From Rhodanobacteraceae bacterium (GTDB lineage: Bacteria > Pseudomonadota > Gammaproteobacteria > Xanthomonadales > Ahniellaceae), in contig JADJFT010000013.1 of assembly GCA_016708465.1 (NCBI GenBank), forward strand, positions 1 through 6,995: a stretch of DNA of 6,995 nt, given 5' to 3'. The stretch's first letter is position 1. Every line of letters starts with the position of its first letter. The position numbers were made by a program, and so were the translations under genes. Below are positions 1 to 5,427 of the stretch, one piece after another. The notes under the pieces are model-generated. The model was given only the letters and a program-made list of their open reading frames with translations, was not told the origin of the DNA and ran no database searches.

Positions 1-653
1 GGCGTCGCAGCCACTCGCCAAAGCAGCGCCAGCGTCACCACTGCAAAACTGATCCAGCCGCCGCGCGCGCCCGCCAGCAACACCGCAATCGCGGCAAGCA
101 GCCACACCAGCGCTGCGATACGGCGCCCGTAACGATCTAGCGCGACCAACACCGGCAGCGGCGACAGCACCGCCAACACCGGGCCGAGCTTGAGGTTGTC
201 ATCGCCGAAAATGCCGCTGACGCGATCGGTTTCCAGCGCGCCGCCGAAGCCGACGCCAAGCGTCGACTGCAATAGCGCATCCAGAATCCAGAATGCGAGC
301 AGCAACGCGCTCCACCAAAGCAATTGGCGGCGCACTGCAGCAGTGGCGAGCGCATCAACGGTGAACATCGCGAATGGCAGGTAGCGCAGATCGGTCGCGA
401 CCTCCAGCCAACTCTTGTCGGGCGCAATGCTGTCGAACGCGGAAACCAATTCCGGCCGCCAATAGCCAGCAAAAGCGAGCAGCGCCAGTCGATAGCGCGG
501 CGCGAATACACGTCGCGGTTCACGCCGCCATGCCGCGAGCGCGTACAGCGCGCCAATCAGAATCGGCAACTCGGATGCGCGCCCGAACGGCAGCAAAAAC
601 AGCACCGACCAAAGGCACAACGCTGCGGCGAGTTGGCGGCGATCGGGATTCAT
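1..653 (-). CDS. O-antigen ligase family membrane protein (partial, C-terminus beyond the left edge)
   Basis: An uninterrupted reading frame starts at the ATG at 653-651 (MNPDRRQLAAALCLW) and is still open at base 1, giving 217 codons. The start overlaps the upstream glycosyltransferase stop as ATGA, which suggests translational coupling. The protein is hydrophobic, with helices near residues 8-38, 52-62, 94-125 and 145-200 separated by short charged turns. Residues around 135-150 read VSGIFGDDNLKLGPVLA, and residues near 75-92 read KSWLEVATDLRYLPF; both are spellings I associate with Wzy/WaaL-type proteins (PF04932) of Xanthomonadales. Members move O-antigen or related glycans onto lipid A-core at the periplasmic face of the inner membrane. 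The large periplasmic loop that carries the key residues would lie beyond the window, so ligase and polymerase cannot be told apart here. Confidence 0.85.
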   Translation of the reverse strand, partial: MNPDRRQLAAALCLWSVLFLLPFGRASELPILIGALYALAAWRREPRRVFAPRYRLALLAFAGYWRPELVSAFDSIAPDKSWLEVATDLRYLPFAMFTVDALATAAVRRQLLWWSALLLAFWILDALLQSTLGVGFGGALETDRVSGIFGDDNLKLGPVLAVLSPLPVLVALDRYGRRIAALVWLLAAIAVLLAGARGGWISFAVVTLALLWRVAAT

Positions 654-1736
654 GGGCGAGGAGCCTCGCTGCAATTGCGATAGACCGCGAGGGTCGCCGC
701 CGCATCTGCGCCAGACGATAGTGATCAAACGCTGCCGGGCGCCTGCCGCTGTCGATCAACGCGCGCGCGCGGGCCAGCAGCGCCGCACGGTCGCCGACCG
801 CTACTGCGCCCAGCGGAAACAAGTCGCGCAACTGTTCACCGACACCACCAAGATCGTAACCCAACACCGGCACGCCGAGATTCAGCGCCTCGACCACGGT
901 GCGCCCAAACGCCTCGGCTTTTGTCGACAACTGCAATACCAGCGCGCTCGCGGCCATGACATCGCGCACGTCACGACGCGGCACCGTCATCACCACAGCA
1001 TCGGCGACGCCTTGGTGCAGTGCCTGCCGACGTAACCTATCGACATAGTGCTCGCGGCCGGGCTCGCGCACACCGAGCAGGATCAGGCGTGCATCAACAC
1101 CCGATTCGCGCAAATCAGCGAGCAGTCGGATTGCGTGGCCTTGACCTTTCATGCGCGTGCCGCGAGCGGCCAAACACAGCCAGGGAAGCGCGCCAGACAG
1201 CGCCGGATGTTCGGCAACGAAGCGTTTGCGCCAGTCGCTGTCGGGGCGATGACCATGCGGAAACTCGAACGGATCGACCGCGCGCGGGATGACGCGCAGG
1301 CAGCCGGGATCAGTCTTCGGATAATGCTTGAGGATATGGCTACGCACCGTTTGCGACACGCAAATCACGCGCTCGCCGCGCGCCATCACGCCGGAGTAGA
1401 GATTGACCGAATTCAGCCCGTGCACGGTGGTGACGAATCTTGGTCGTGTTGCCCGATCCATGCTGCGCCACGCGAGAAGCGTCAACCACGCCGGCAGGCG
1501 AACGCGCATGCACGATGTCCCCGCCACAGGCTGCCGATCGACTTGCGGCCGATGTCGAGCGTGATGTGTTCACTGCCATCGGCAACCAATGACTCGACCA
1601 ACTTGCCACCCGCCGAGATCACTACCGAGCGGTGTCCGGCGGCAACCAGTGCCCGCGCGATTTCCAGCGTGCCGCGCTCGACGCCGCCAGCTTCCAGCGC
1701 CGGCAGCAACTGCACCACCGTCAGGGGTCGCGACAT
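650..1736 (-). pseudogene. GT4 family glycosyltransferase, frameshifted (LPS/O-antigen type)
   Basis: The protein is clearly a GT4 (GT-B fold) sugar transferase of the WaaG-like type acting on envelope glycans at the cytoplasmic face. It starts at ATG 1736 with MSRPLTVVQLLPALEAGGVE, the N-terminal glycine-rich loop. Later come GERVICVSQTV, the linker VIPRAVDPFEFP, and the donor-site motif EAFGRTVVEAL with the EX7E spacing, followed by GVPVLGYDLGGVGE. It is not one frame. Frame one runs from 1736 to about 1521 and would stop at 1482 after 84 residues. A second frame carries only GDIVHAR (about 1522-1502). A third runs from about 1500 to about 710. A fourth finishes AATLAVYRNCSEAPRP and stops at 652-650, exactly overlapping the next gene. 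Relatives normally have roughly 20 more residues between DIGRKS and DIVHAR, so about 50 bases seem to be missing. Either a decaying gene or a badly sequenced one. Confidence 0.88.
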
Positions 1737-1752
1737 CGGTCGCGTCCGCGCA

Positions 1753-1944
1753 TCAGTCGATGCGTTGATAGACCGCACCGCAATACATGCAGCGCGCTTC
1801 TTTTTGCTCTTCGAGCGGCAAGTAGACACGTGGATGCGAGTTCCACAAAGCCATGTCCGGGCTCGGGCAAGACACCGGCAAATCAGCACGTTTCACCTGA
1901 TAGACGCGTTCGGTATTGGCCGGTTTCGTGGCAGTCGCGGACAT
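1753..1944 (-). CDS. CHCC zinc-finger domain protein (63 aa)
   Basis: This 63-residue protein carries the zf-CHCC pattern (PF10276): Cys26, His37, Cys52 and Cys55, seen in VSCPSPDMALWNSHPRVYL and ARCMYCG. The family includes the mitochondrial complex I accessory subunit NDUFS6; the role of the small bacterial members is not settled. The ATG at 1944-1942 is chosen because a GAAGG ribosome-binding site lies eight bases upstream and the protein then has the usual family length; the open frame upstream (to 2016) is arginine- and cysteine-rich and looks non-coding. The gene lies only 16 bases ahead of the glycosyltransferase start, so the two are probably co-transcribed. Pairing of this zinc-finger gene with envelope glycosyltransferases is, to my recollection, recurrent in Xanthomonadales and Betaproteobacteria. 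Confidence 0.92.
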   Translation of the reverse strand: MSATATKPANTERVYQVKRADLPVSCPSPDMALWNSHPRVYLPLEEQKEARCMYCGAVYQRID

Positions 1945-2115
1945 GGATGCACCTTCGGAATCAGGCGCGCATTGTAGGCGGGCGGCGCAGCGCACGCGAG
2001 CATGCGCGCAACGCATGGCCAGGAGGTGATCGCGGCATCAGTGAATAGGTCTTGCTGCTTGGGCGCGTTTTTGCCTTGGTCCGGACCAGAGTCAACGCGT
2101 CCAGAGCGATTACGG
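1945..2115. other. Intergenic region with an inverted repeat
   Basis: This 171-bp gap separates the small membrane protein from the zinc-finger gene. I see no convincing gene. It contains a perfect 12-bp palindrome TGGTCCGGACCA (2077-2088) nested inside a second inverted pair, CGCGTT (2064-2069) and AACGCG (2094-2099). No T run follows on either strand, so an intrinsic terminator is not supported; an operator or a Rho-dependent end of the upstream gene is possible. The promoter of the zinc-finger/glycosyltransferase operon should lie here, but I cannot point to clear -35 and -10 boxes. Confidence 0.45.
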
Positions 2116-2520
2116 TTATGCAGTCTGGCTGCCGAAGGCGAGTGCCCCCAGTGTAAAAACGCCAAGTGCGAGCGAACCCAAGCCGATCACCGAAATGAAG
2201 CGCAAGGCCGGAGGAACCGATCGCGCGGCAAAACGATGATGCGACTGCCAAGGCACAAGAAGAATCGCCGCCGATGTGCCGACGAGCACCCAACCAAAGA
2301 CTGTAAATGCGGATGAGAAAAGCATCAGCGGCGAGGACAGGACCAGCGACCCACCGACAACAATGCGAACGAGCAACTCCGAGTAGTGCGCGCGTGCACT
2401 GCCGGCAAAGCCGAGGAGAAATCGTTTGGCGATCTCCGGGCGAGCCAGCGCCAACGCGCCGAGAACGATGAAGTAAACGCCGGCGAGGCAAACAATCGAC
2501 AGCGCCAGTTGTTCAATCAC
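2116..2520 (-). CDS. Small four-helix integral membrane protein, function unknown
   Basis: The protein has about 134 residues and is predicted by eye to have four transmembrane helices: roughly residues 3-25 (LSIVCLAGVYFIVLGALAL), 45-62, 65-82 and 110-130. Between the first two helices is the polar stretch RPEIAKRFLLGFAGSARAHY, and between the third and fourth QSHHRFAARSVP. I recall uncharacterised proteins of the same plan (RFLLGFAGSA, PWxxHHRFA) in Xanthomonadales but know no function. The start is uncertain. I prefer GTG 2520 because the first hydrophobic helix follows at once and a TCAGG lies about 11 bases upstream; GTG 2529 is an alternative. The frame stays open to an ATG at 2664, but those extra 48 residues are basic and unlike the rest. 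The gene stops with TAA at 2116. Confidence 0.75.
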   Translation of the reverse strand: MIEQLALSIVCLAGVYFIVLGALALARPEIAKRFLLGFAGSARAHYSELLVRIVVGGSLVLSSPLMLFSSAFTVFGWVLVGTSAAILLVPWQSHHRFAARSVPPALRFISVIGLGSLALGVFTLGALAFGSQTA

Positions 2521-2822
2521 GACGATCACTGCCTGAGAAAATGTGTCGACTAAAAGTGTAAATGAACACACCGCCTGACGATGCTGAAAAAACCGGCTCC
2601 GATCTTGCGCTGTTGAATACGGGTGAGGAAGCGATCTGGCGATGGCGCGACGCTTCACAAGCACACAACCTCACCGCCGACTTAGAACGATGGCTCCGAG
2701 GTATCTTGGAAAACCGTGGCGACGCACTTGACCATGGCGCCAGCGAACGATCACCGTGCCACGAAGTCCGTCCATATCGCCGCCGCGCTCATGCAGTCGC
2801 CGCGAAAACAGGTTTTTCTACA
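2521..2822. other. Stretch without a convincing gene, between membrane protein and attC
   Basis: About 300 bases hold no gene I can support. A plus-strand frame 2562-2855 (97 codons, beginning MNTPPDDAEKTGSDLALLN) is open, but its last ten or so codons read through the attC site, it has no clear ribosome-binding site, and I recognise no family. The minus strand just beyond the attC reads GAGGCTGTAGAAAAACC, which resembles some insertion-sequence ends, but no matching inverted end or transposase is visible. The segment could be flanking chromosomal DNA, a decayed second cassette, or the leader of the membrane-protein gene. Confidence 0.4.
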
Positions 2823-2881
2823 GCCTCAACGTTTGAGGTAAGCCGCGTGCCGTAGGCACGTCGGCTTGAATGATGTTAGGC
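2823..2881 (-). other. Integron attC site (59-base element)
   Basis: Read on the minus strand, this 59-base site has every part of an attC. It opens with the R'' core GCCTAAC (2881-2875). Arm L'' is AAGCCG-A-CGTGCC (2867-2855), the loop is TAC (2854-2852) and arm L' is GGCACGCGGCTT (2851-2840). The two arms pair over 12 bp with a single unpaired A (opposite nothing, base 2861), which is the extrahelical base that tells the integrase which strand to use. After CTCAAAC the R' core follows as GTTGAGGC (2830-2823); it pairs with GCCTAAC through one bulged G, so it departs slightly from the GTTRRRY consensus. The order and spelling closely follow the attC of aadA-type cassettes. It lies just downstream of the DUF1801 stop, the normal position in a cassette. 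Confidence 0.9.
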
Positions 2882-3336
2882 GCCGACTGCTATCCGTACA
2901 TGCCTTTCAAGGTAGCGATTGAGTTGGAGACAAGTTGCTCCAGGATAGACGTGTCGAGGTCGGATAGCCGCCTGAAGTAGAGGCAGGATTTGGTCATCCG
3001 GTGTTTCCCTAGTTTGGGAAGCAGATCAATGGTGCTGCCTTCACAAATCAAGTACACCACGAGCTCACGGCCGCGAATCGCGAACCCGGCAAGCGGTGCC
3101 TCCCCGGTGCGGCCACTACCGTAGGTGTAACAATAGGAACCGTAGCCAACGATGCTGGGGCCCCACATTTTTGCTGGTTGTTTCGTGATTTCCTCGAATA
3201 GAGCCATGAGCAAAAGGCAGTCCATAGCCTGTTGCTCATTGGCGCGTGACGCAATGTAAGCCTCCACATTTGCATTTGTCGATTTCGTCTTGTTCTCGGC
3301 CATGGCAATTCGCAACTGTCTGTGATCGGCGCCTAA
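2830..3336 (-). mobile_element. Single integron gene cassette (DUF1801 gene plus attC)
   Basis: The cassette is bounded on the minus strand by a GTTAGGC core (3337-3331) at its 5' side and by the R' core of the attC at its 3' side; cutting after the G of each gives a unit of about 507 bp. It contains one gene, which starts 33 bases inside the cassette and ends nine bases before the attC, the compact layout expected of cassettes. Base composition is visibly less GC-rich than in the flanking genes, which supports foreign origin. No integrase gene, attI or second attC is in the window. Upstream of the 5' core no partner GCCTAAC or paired arm can be seen, so the cassette is either alone in the chromosome (SALIN), or sits at a secondary site. 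Confidence 0.82.
2890..3303 (-). CDS. DUF1801 domain protein, integron cassette gene
   Basis: The 137-residue product matches the DUF1801 (YdhG-like, PF08818) pattern. After a short lysine-rich N-terminus it has a helical segment (residues 13-42), then MWGPSIVGYGSYCYTYGSGR (46-65), a strand region GFAIRGRELVVYLI (73-86), LLPKLGKHRMTKSCLYFRRL (94-113) and a closing helix DLDTSILEQLVSNSIATLKG. These blocks are the family hallmarks; the fold is related to YdhG/CyaY-like small alpha-beta proteins as far as I recall, and the biochemical function is unknown. ATG 3303 is chosen because it lies inside the cassette; a TTG at 3342 would place the start outside the recombination site. There is no strong ribosome-binding site, which is common for cassette genes. 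It stops at TAG 2892-2890, just before the attC. Confidence 0.88.
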   Translation of the reverse strand: MAENKTKSTNANVEAYIASRANEQQAMDCLLLMALFEEITKQPAKMWGPSIVGYGSYCYTYGSGRTGEAPLAGFAIRGRELVVYLICEGSTIDLLPKLGKHRMTKSCLYFRRLSDLDTSILEQLVSNSIATLKGMYG

Positions 3337-3337
3337 C
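3331..3337 (-). other. Cassette 5' core site GTTAGGC
   Basis: On the minus strand GTTAGGC matches the attC/attI core consensus GTTRRRY and is followed by GCCGATCACAG and then the cassette gene. It is the recombination junction at the 5' side of the cassette. The bases upstream (GGGGAGTTGGT) do not form an attC partner arm. Confidence 0.75.
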
Positions 3338-3566
3338 ACCAACTCCCCAGCGGAATCGCCGGGCTACGGGATGGAGTCTGCGTGGGGGCAAAGGCCGCGT
3401 CAATGTGGGTGGCGGGTGCTTTGGTGCGATGGCTTGGGACGCATCGGGGGAAGCCCGGATTGGTCGCGGGTGGTCGGGCCGGAGGCGGTGTGTGGTGCCG
3501 TTGTCGGAATAGCGGCGGTGCGTGCTTCGTGCACACCTGCCGCTCGCGAGCGCGTGGTGACGGTAC
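3338..3566. other. G-rich non-coding region upstream of the cassette
   Basis: This stretch between the cassette and the DUF2541 gene is strikingly G-rich on the plus strand from 3359 to about 3500, with many GGG and TGG runs. Open frames cross it on both strands (for example plus 3382-3597 and minus 3333-3536), but their products are low-complexity and rich in Arg, Gly, Pro or Cys, and I recognise none of them. I treat it as non-coding. If the cassette was inserted by an integrase, an attI or decayed attC would be sought here; I do not see one. Confidence 0.5.
3511..3544 (-). terminator. Possible hairpin downstream of the DUF2541 gene
   Basis: AGCGGC (3511-3516) and GGTG (3517-3520) pair with CACC (3534-3537) and GCCGCT (3539-3544), with one bulged T at 3538, giving a ten-pair stem around a 13-base loop. 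It lies 22 bases beyond the stop of the minus-strand DUF2541 gene. No T run follows in that direction, so it is a weak terminator candidate, possibly just an mRNA 3'-end stabiliser. Confidence 0.4.
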
Positions 3567-3965
3567 TCAGCGACCCCAGACTTCAACGCGCGCCTGATCC
3601 AGCGACAACTCGGTGTCGCCGATGATGCCGATCGCCTTAACGCAGCGTTCGCCGCCGCGCAGATCGATCCAGCGCGAATGGCTGCCTTCGCGAATGTGGT
3701 CGGCGACTGGCAGATATTCGACGCCGCCGCGGGCATAACGCACCCACAGCTTCTCGACTTCGACCTGACCACGTTCGATGCGCAACTGCACGGCATTGAT
3801 GCCACGACGACACTTGCCGAAACGGATCACGTCGGTATCGTTCTCGACCTTGGCCAGGCGCGTGCTGCCGAGCAAGCGTTCGGCGTCGGCATGACTGGTG
3901 CTTGGCACCATCAACGCGCCCGCAAACACTGCGGTCGCTAGCAACGAAGACAATTTCAGGTTCAT
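3567..3965 (-). CDS. Secreted DUF2541 (YaaI-like) family protein
   Basis: The 132-residue precursor has a clear signal peptide: MNLK, a hydrophobic core to about residue 20, then a likely cleavage after SHA at residue 26. The mature part RLLGSTRLAKVENDTDVIRF resembles the start of mature E. coli YaaI, and the later block IREGSHSRWIDLRGGERCVK corresponds to the YaaI stretch ending in RCV. I therefore place it in DUF2541 (PF10807) from recalled sequence. Cys52 and Cys108 match the two conserved family cysteines and could form a periplasmic disulfide. The predicted mature domain is a small beta-rich protein; its function is not known. The start is supported by AGGAG six bases upstream of ATG 3965. 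It lies 90 bases downstream of yceI on the same strand and may share its transcript. Confidence 0.85.
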   Translation of the reverse strand: MNLKLSSLLATAVFAGALMVPSTSHADAERLLGSTRLAKVENDTDVIRFGKCRRGINAVQLRIERGQVEVEKLWVRYARGGVEYLPVADHIREGSHSRWIDLRGGERCVKAIGIIGDTELSLDQARVEVWGR

Positions 3966-4025
3966 CGGCAGCTCCTATTCCGACCCGCGATAAGTCGGTT
4001 CAAGCCTACAACGCGCCGGCCGTGC

Positions 4026-4049
4026 GTCGGTTGACCTGCGGCAACCGAC
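4026..4049 (-). terminator. Hairpin just after the yceI stop
   Basis: GTCGGTTG (4026-4033) and CAACCGAC (4042-4049) form a perfect 8-bp stem with an eight-base loop, six bases beyond the yceI stop codon. No T run follows on the minus strand. A second AAGTCGGTT copy at 3992-4000 can pair with AACCGACTT (4044-4052) instead, so two exclusive folds are possible between yceI and the DUF2541 gene. Confidence 0.4.
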
Positions 4050-4055
4050 TTGGCC

Positions 4056-4661
4056 TCAGGACTTCGCAGCATCCGTTGCTGCTGCCGGTGCCGCCTGGAT
4101 GGTTTCGCTATCGATGCGGATCTTCACCACGTCACCGACATTCGGTATGCCGTAGTTCATACCGAAATCGCTGCGCTTGATCGTGCCTTCGGCATGAAAA
4201 CCGATGGCCGGACGCCGCGCGAACGGGTGCGCGTCGAGCTTCTTCATGGTCACATCCAGCGTCACCGGCTTGGTCACGCCGAGCAGCGTCAGATCGCCCG
4301 TCACGGTCAGACCATTTTCACCCTTGGCTTCAACCTTGGTGCTGTTGAACGTGAGCTTGGGTTGCACGGCCGCATTGAAGAAATCCTTGCCCTTGAGGTG
4401 CTCGTTGAGCTTGTCGACGTCCATATCGATGCTGGCGACATCGATCGACACCTTGACGCTGGACTTGCCGATCTCGGCCGAGTCGATCAGCAACTCGCCG
4501 TCAAATGCGTGGAACTCGCCCTGCATTTCTGACAGACCCATGTGTTCGACGAAATAGAGAATGCTGGTGTGCGCCTTGTCGAACTCATAACGATCGGCGG
4601 CAGCGAGCGGCGCCGACGCGAACAAGGCGGCAGCGACCAAAGTGGCGAGGGTCTTGTTCAT
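4056..4661 (-). CDS. yceI: YceI family periplasmic protein
   Basis: The 201-residue protein has a signal peptide with predicted cleavage after APLAAA (residue 22). The mature part begins DRYEFDKAHTSILYFVEHMG, the typical YceI opening (PF04264). It continues with GEFHAFDGELLID, VSIDVASIDMDVDKLNEHL, KDFFNAAVQPKLTFNSTKVE, GDLTLLGVTKPVTLDV and FHAEGTIKRSDFGMNYGIP, all family landmarks in the right order. YceI proteins are lipocalin-like beta-barrels that bind isoprenoid or other amphiphilic chains in the periplasm, and in E. coli the gene responds to alkaline pH. Length is normal. A GGAGA ribosome-binding site sits seven bases before ATG 4661. It follows the rutE-like gene by 27 bases on the same strand, so the two are likely co-transcribed. 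Confidence 0.96.
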   Translation of the reverse strand: MNKTLATLVAAALFASAPLAAADRYEFDKAHTSILYFVEHMGLSEMQGEFHAFDGELLIDSAEIGKSSVKVSIDVASIDMDVDKLNEHLKGKDFFNAAVQPKLTFNSTKVEAKGENGLTVTGDLTLLGVTKPVTLDVTMKKLDAHPFARRPAIGFHAEGTIKRSDFGMNYGIPNVGDVVKIRIDSETIQAAPAAATDAAKS

Positions 4662-4688
4662 GGCAGATCTCCGGAAGCAGCGTAGGGG

Positions 4689-5293
4689 TTAAACGATCGA
4701 ACAGGCATCGGCGAACGCCAGCCGCGGACTACGCGGGAACAACGTGTCGCGGCGGCCGTAGCCAAGATTGATCAGGAAACTGGACTTGATCGCGGTACCA
4801 GCGAAGAACGTCGCATCCACTTGGGCGGAATCGAAGCCACCCATCGGGCCGCAGTCGAGGCCGAGCGCGCGTGCCGCAATGATCAAGTAAGCGCCCTGCA
4901 GTGAACTGTTGCGCAAGGCACCTGGCATCAGTTCGGCTTCACTCTTGCCGGCGAACCAACTGCGCGCGTCGGTGTGCGGGAATAAGTAGGGCAGCTTGTC
5001 GTAAAACGCCAGGTCGGTACCGACGATCGCGGTGACTGGCGCGCTCATCGTCTTCTCGACATTGCCGGCGTCGAGCATCGGCTTGAGCCGGGCTTTGGCT
5101 TCCGGCGTGCGCACGAAGACGACGCGTGCTGGCGATGAATTCGCCGCAGTTGGGCCCATGCGCGCCAGCTCCCAGATTTGTTCAAGCTGTGCGTCCGCCA
5201 CCGCTCGGTCCTGCCACGGGTTCGGATTGCTGGCAAAAGTGCGCGCCTGCAAAAAATCTGGTTTAACGCGTCCTGCGACAGGGGTTGGTTCAT
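4689..5293 (-). CDS. rutE: RutE/HadB-type nitroreductase family flavin reductase, with a one-base frameshift
   Basis: The protein is an FMN-dependent nitroreductase-family enzyme of the RutE/HadB type. In E. coli RutE reduces malonic semialdehyde to 3-hydroxypropionate in uracil breakdown; no other rut genes are present here, so the physiological substrate is open. The start ATG 5293 has GGAG six bases upstream and reads MNQPLSQDALNQIF, the family N-terminus. The frame is then lost at a run of six T on the minus strand (5256-5251); one more T would restore it to QARTFASNPNPWQDRAV. The rest is intact: ELARMGPTAANSSPARVVFV (FMN site), AGNVEKTMSAPVTAIVG, YLFPHTDARSWFAG, QGAYLIIAARALGLDCGPMG, INLGYG and LFPRSPRLAFADAC. 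The repaired length would be 201 residues against about 196 in E. coli. As written, translation could only begin internally, for example at TTG 5252. Confidence 0.9.
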
Positions 5294-5427
5294 GGTCAGC
5301 TCCGTGGTGTGGCGAATCTGTACAGAGTCGTGGCAGGCCCGACTTTGTGCAAGGCAGCATGGCGCAATCGCATTTTGCAGGCCTGCAAGACTTTGCGGCG
5401 CACGCGGATCGGGCTAGGCTCAGAACG
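5294..5427. promoter_or_regulatory. Divergent intergenic region with a perfect 14-bp palindrome
   Basis: This 134-bp region must carry promoters for both rutE (minus) and the ELM1 gene (plus). It contains the perfect palindrome TTGCAGGCCTGCAA at 5375-5388, 40 bases before the ELM1 start, a good size for a dimeric repressor or activator site. Related TTGTGCAAGGCA lies at 5345-5356. Promoter boxes are not clear; TAGGCT at 5415-5420 is a possible -10 element just before the plus-strand start. Confidence 0.45.

Noticed and set aside
1048..1977. Long plus-strand open frame of 309 codons
   Set aside because: Shadow of the glycosyltransferase and zinc-finger genes on the opposite strand; arginine-, alanine- and histidine-rich with no recognisable domain.
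2806..2830. GAGGCTGTAGAAAAACC (minus strand) as an insertion-sequence end
   Set aside because: No matching inverted end, target duplication or transposase is visible, and part of it is the attC R' core.
2562..2855. Plus-strand open frame of 97 codons
   Set aside because: Its 3' end reads through the attC site, no ribosome-binding site is clear, and no family is recognised; described only within the non-coding stretch.
3304..3342. TTG start at 3342 for the DUF1801 gene
   Set aside because: It lies outside the cassette core site, and the added residues are translated from the recombination site; ATG 3303 fits.
3359..3500. G-quadruplex in the G-rich block
   Set aside because: Four closely spaced GGG tracts with short loops are not present; only scattered pairs of tracts occur.
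5032..5427. Extension of the ELM1 gene to an upstream ATG at 5032
   Set aside because: The extra 132 codons lie antisense to the well-conserved rutE gene, and the family N-terminus starts at 5428.
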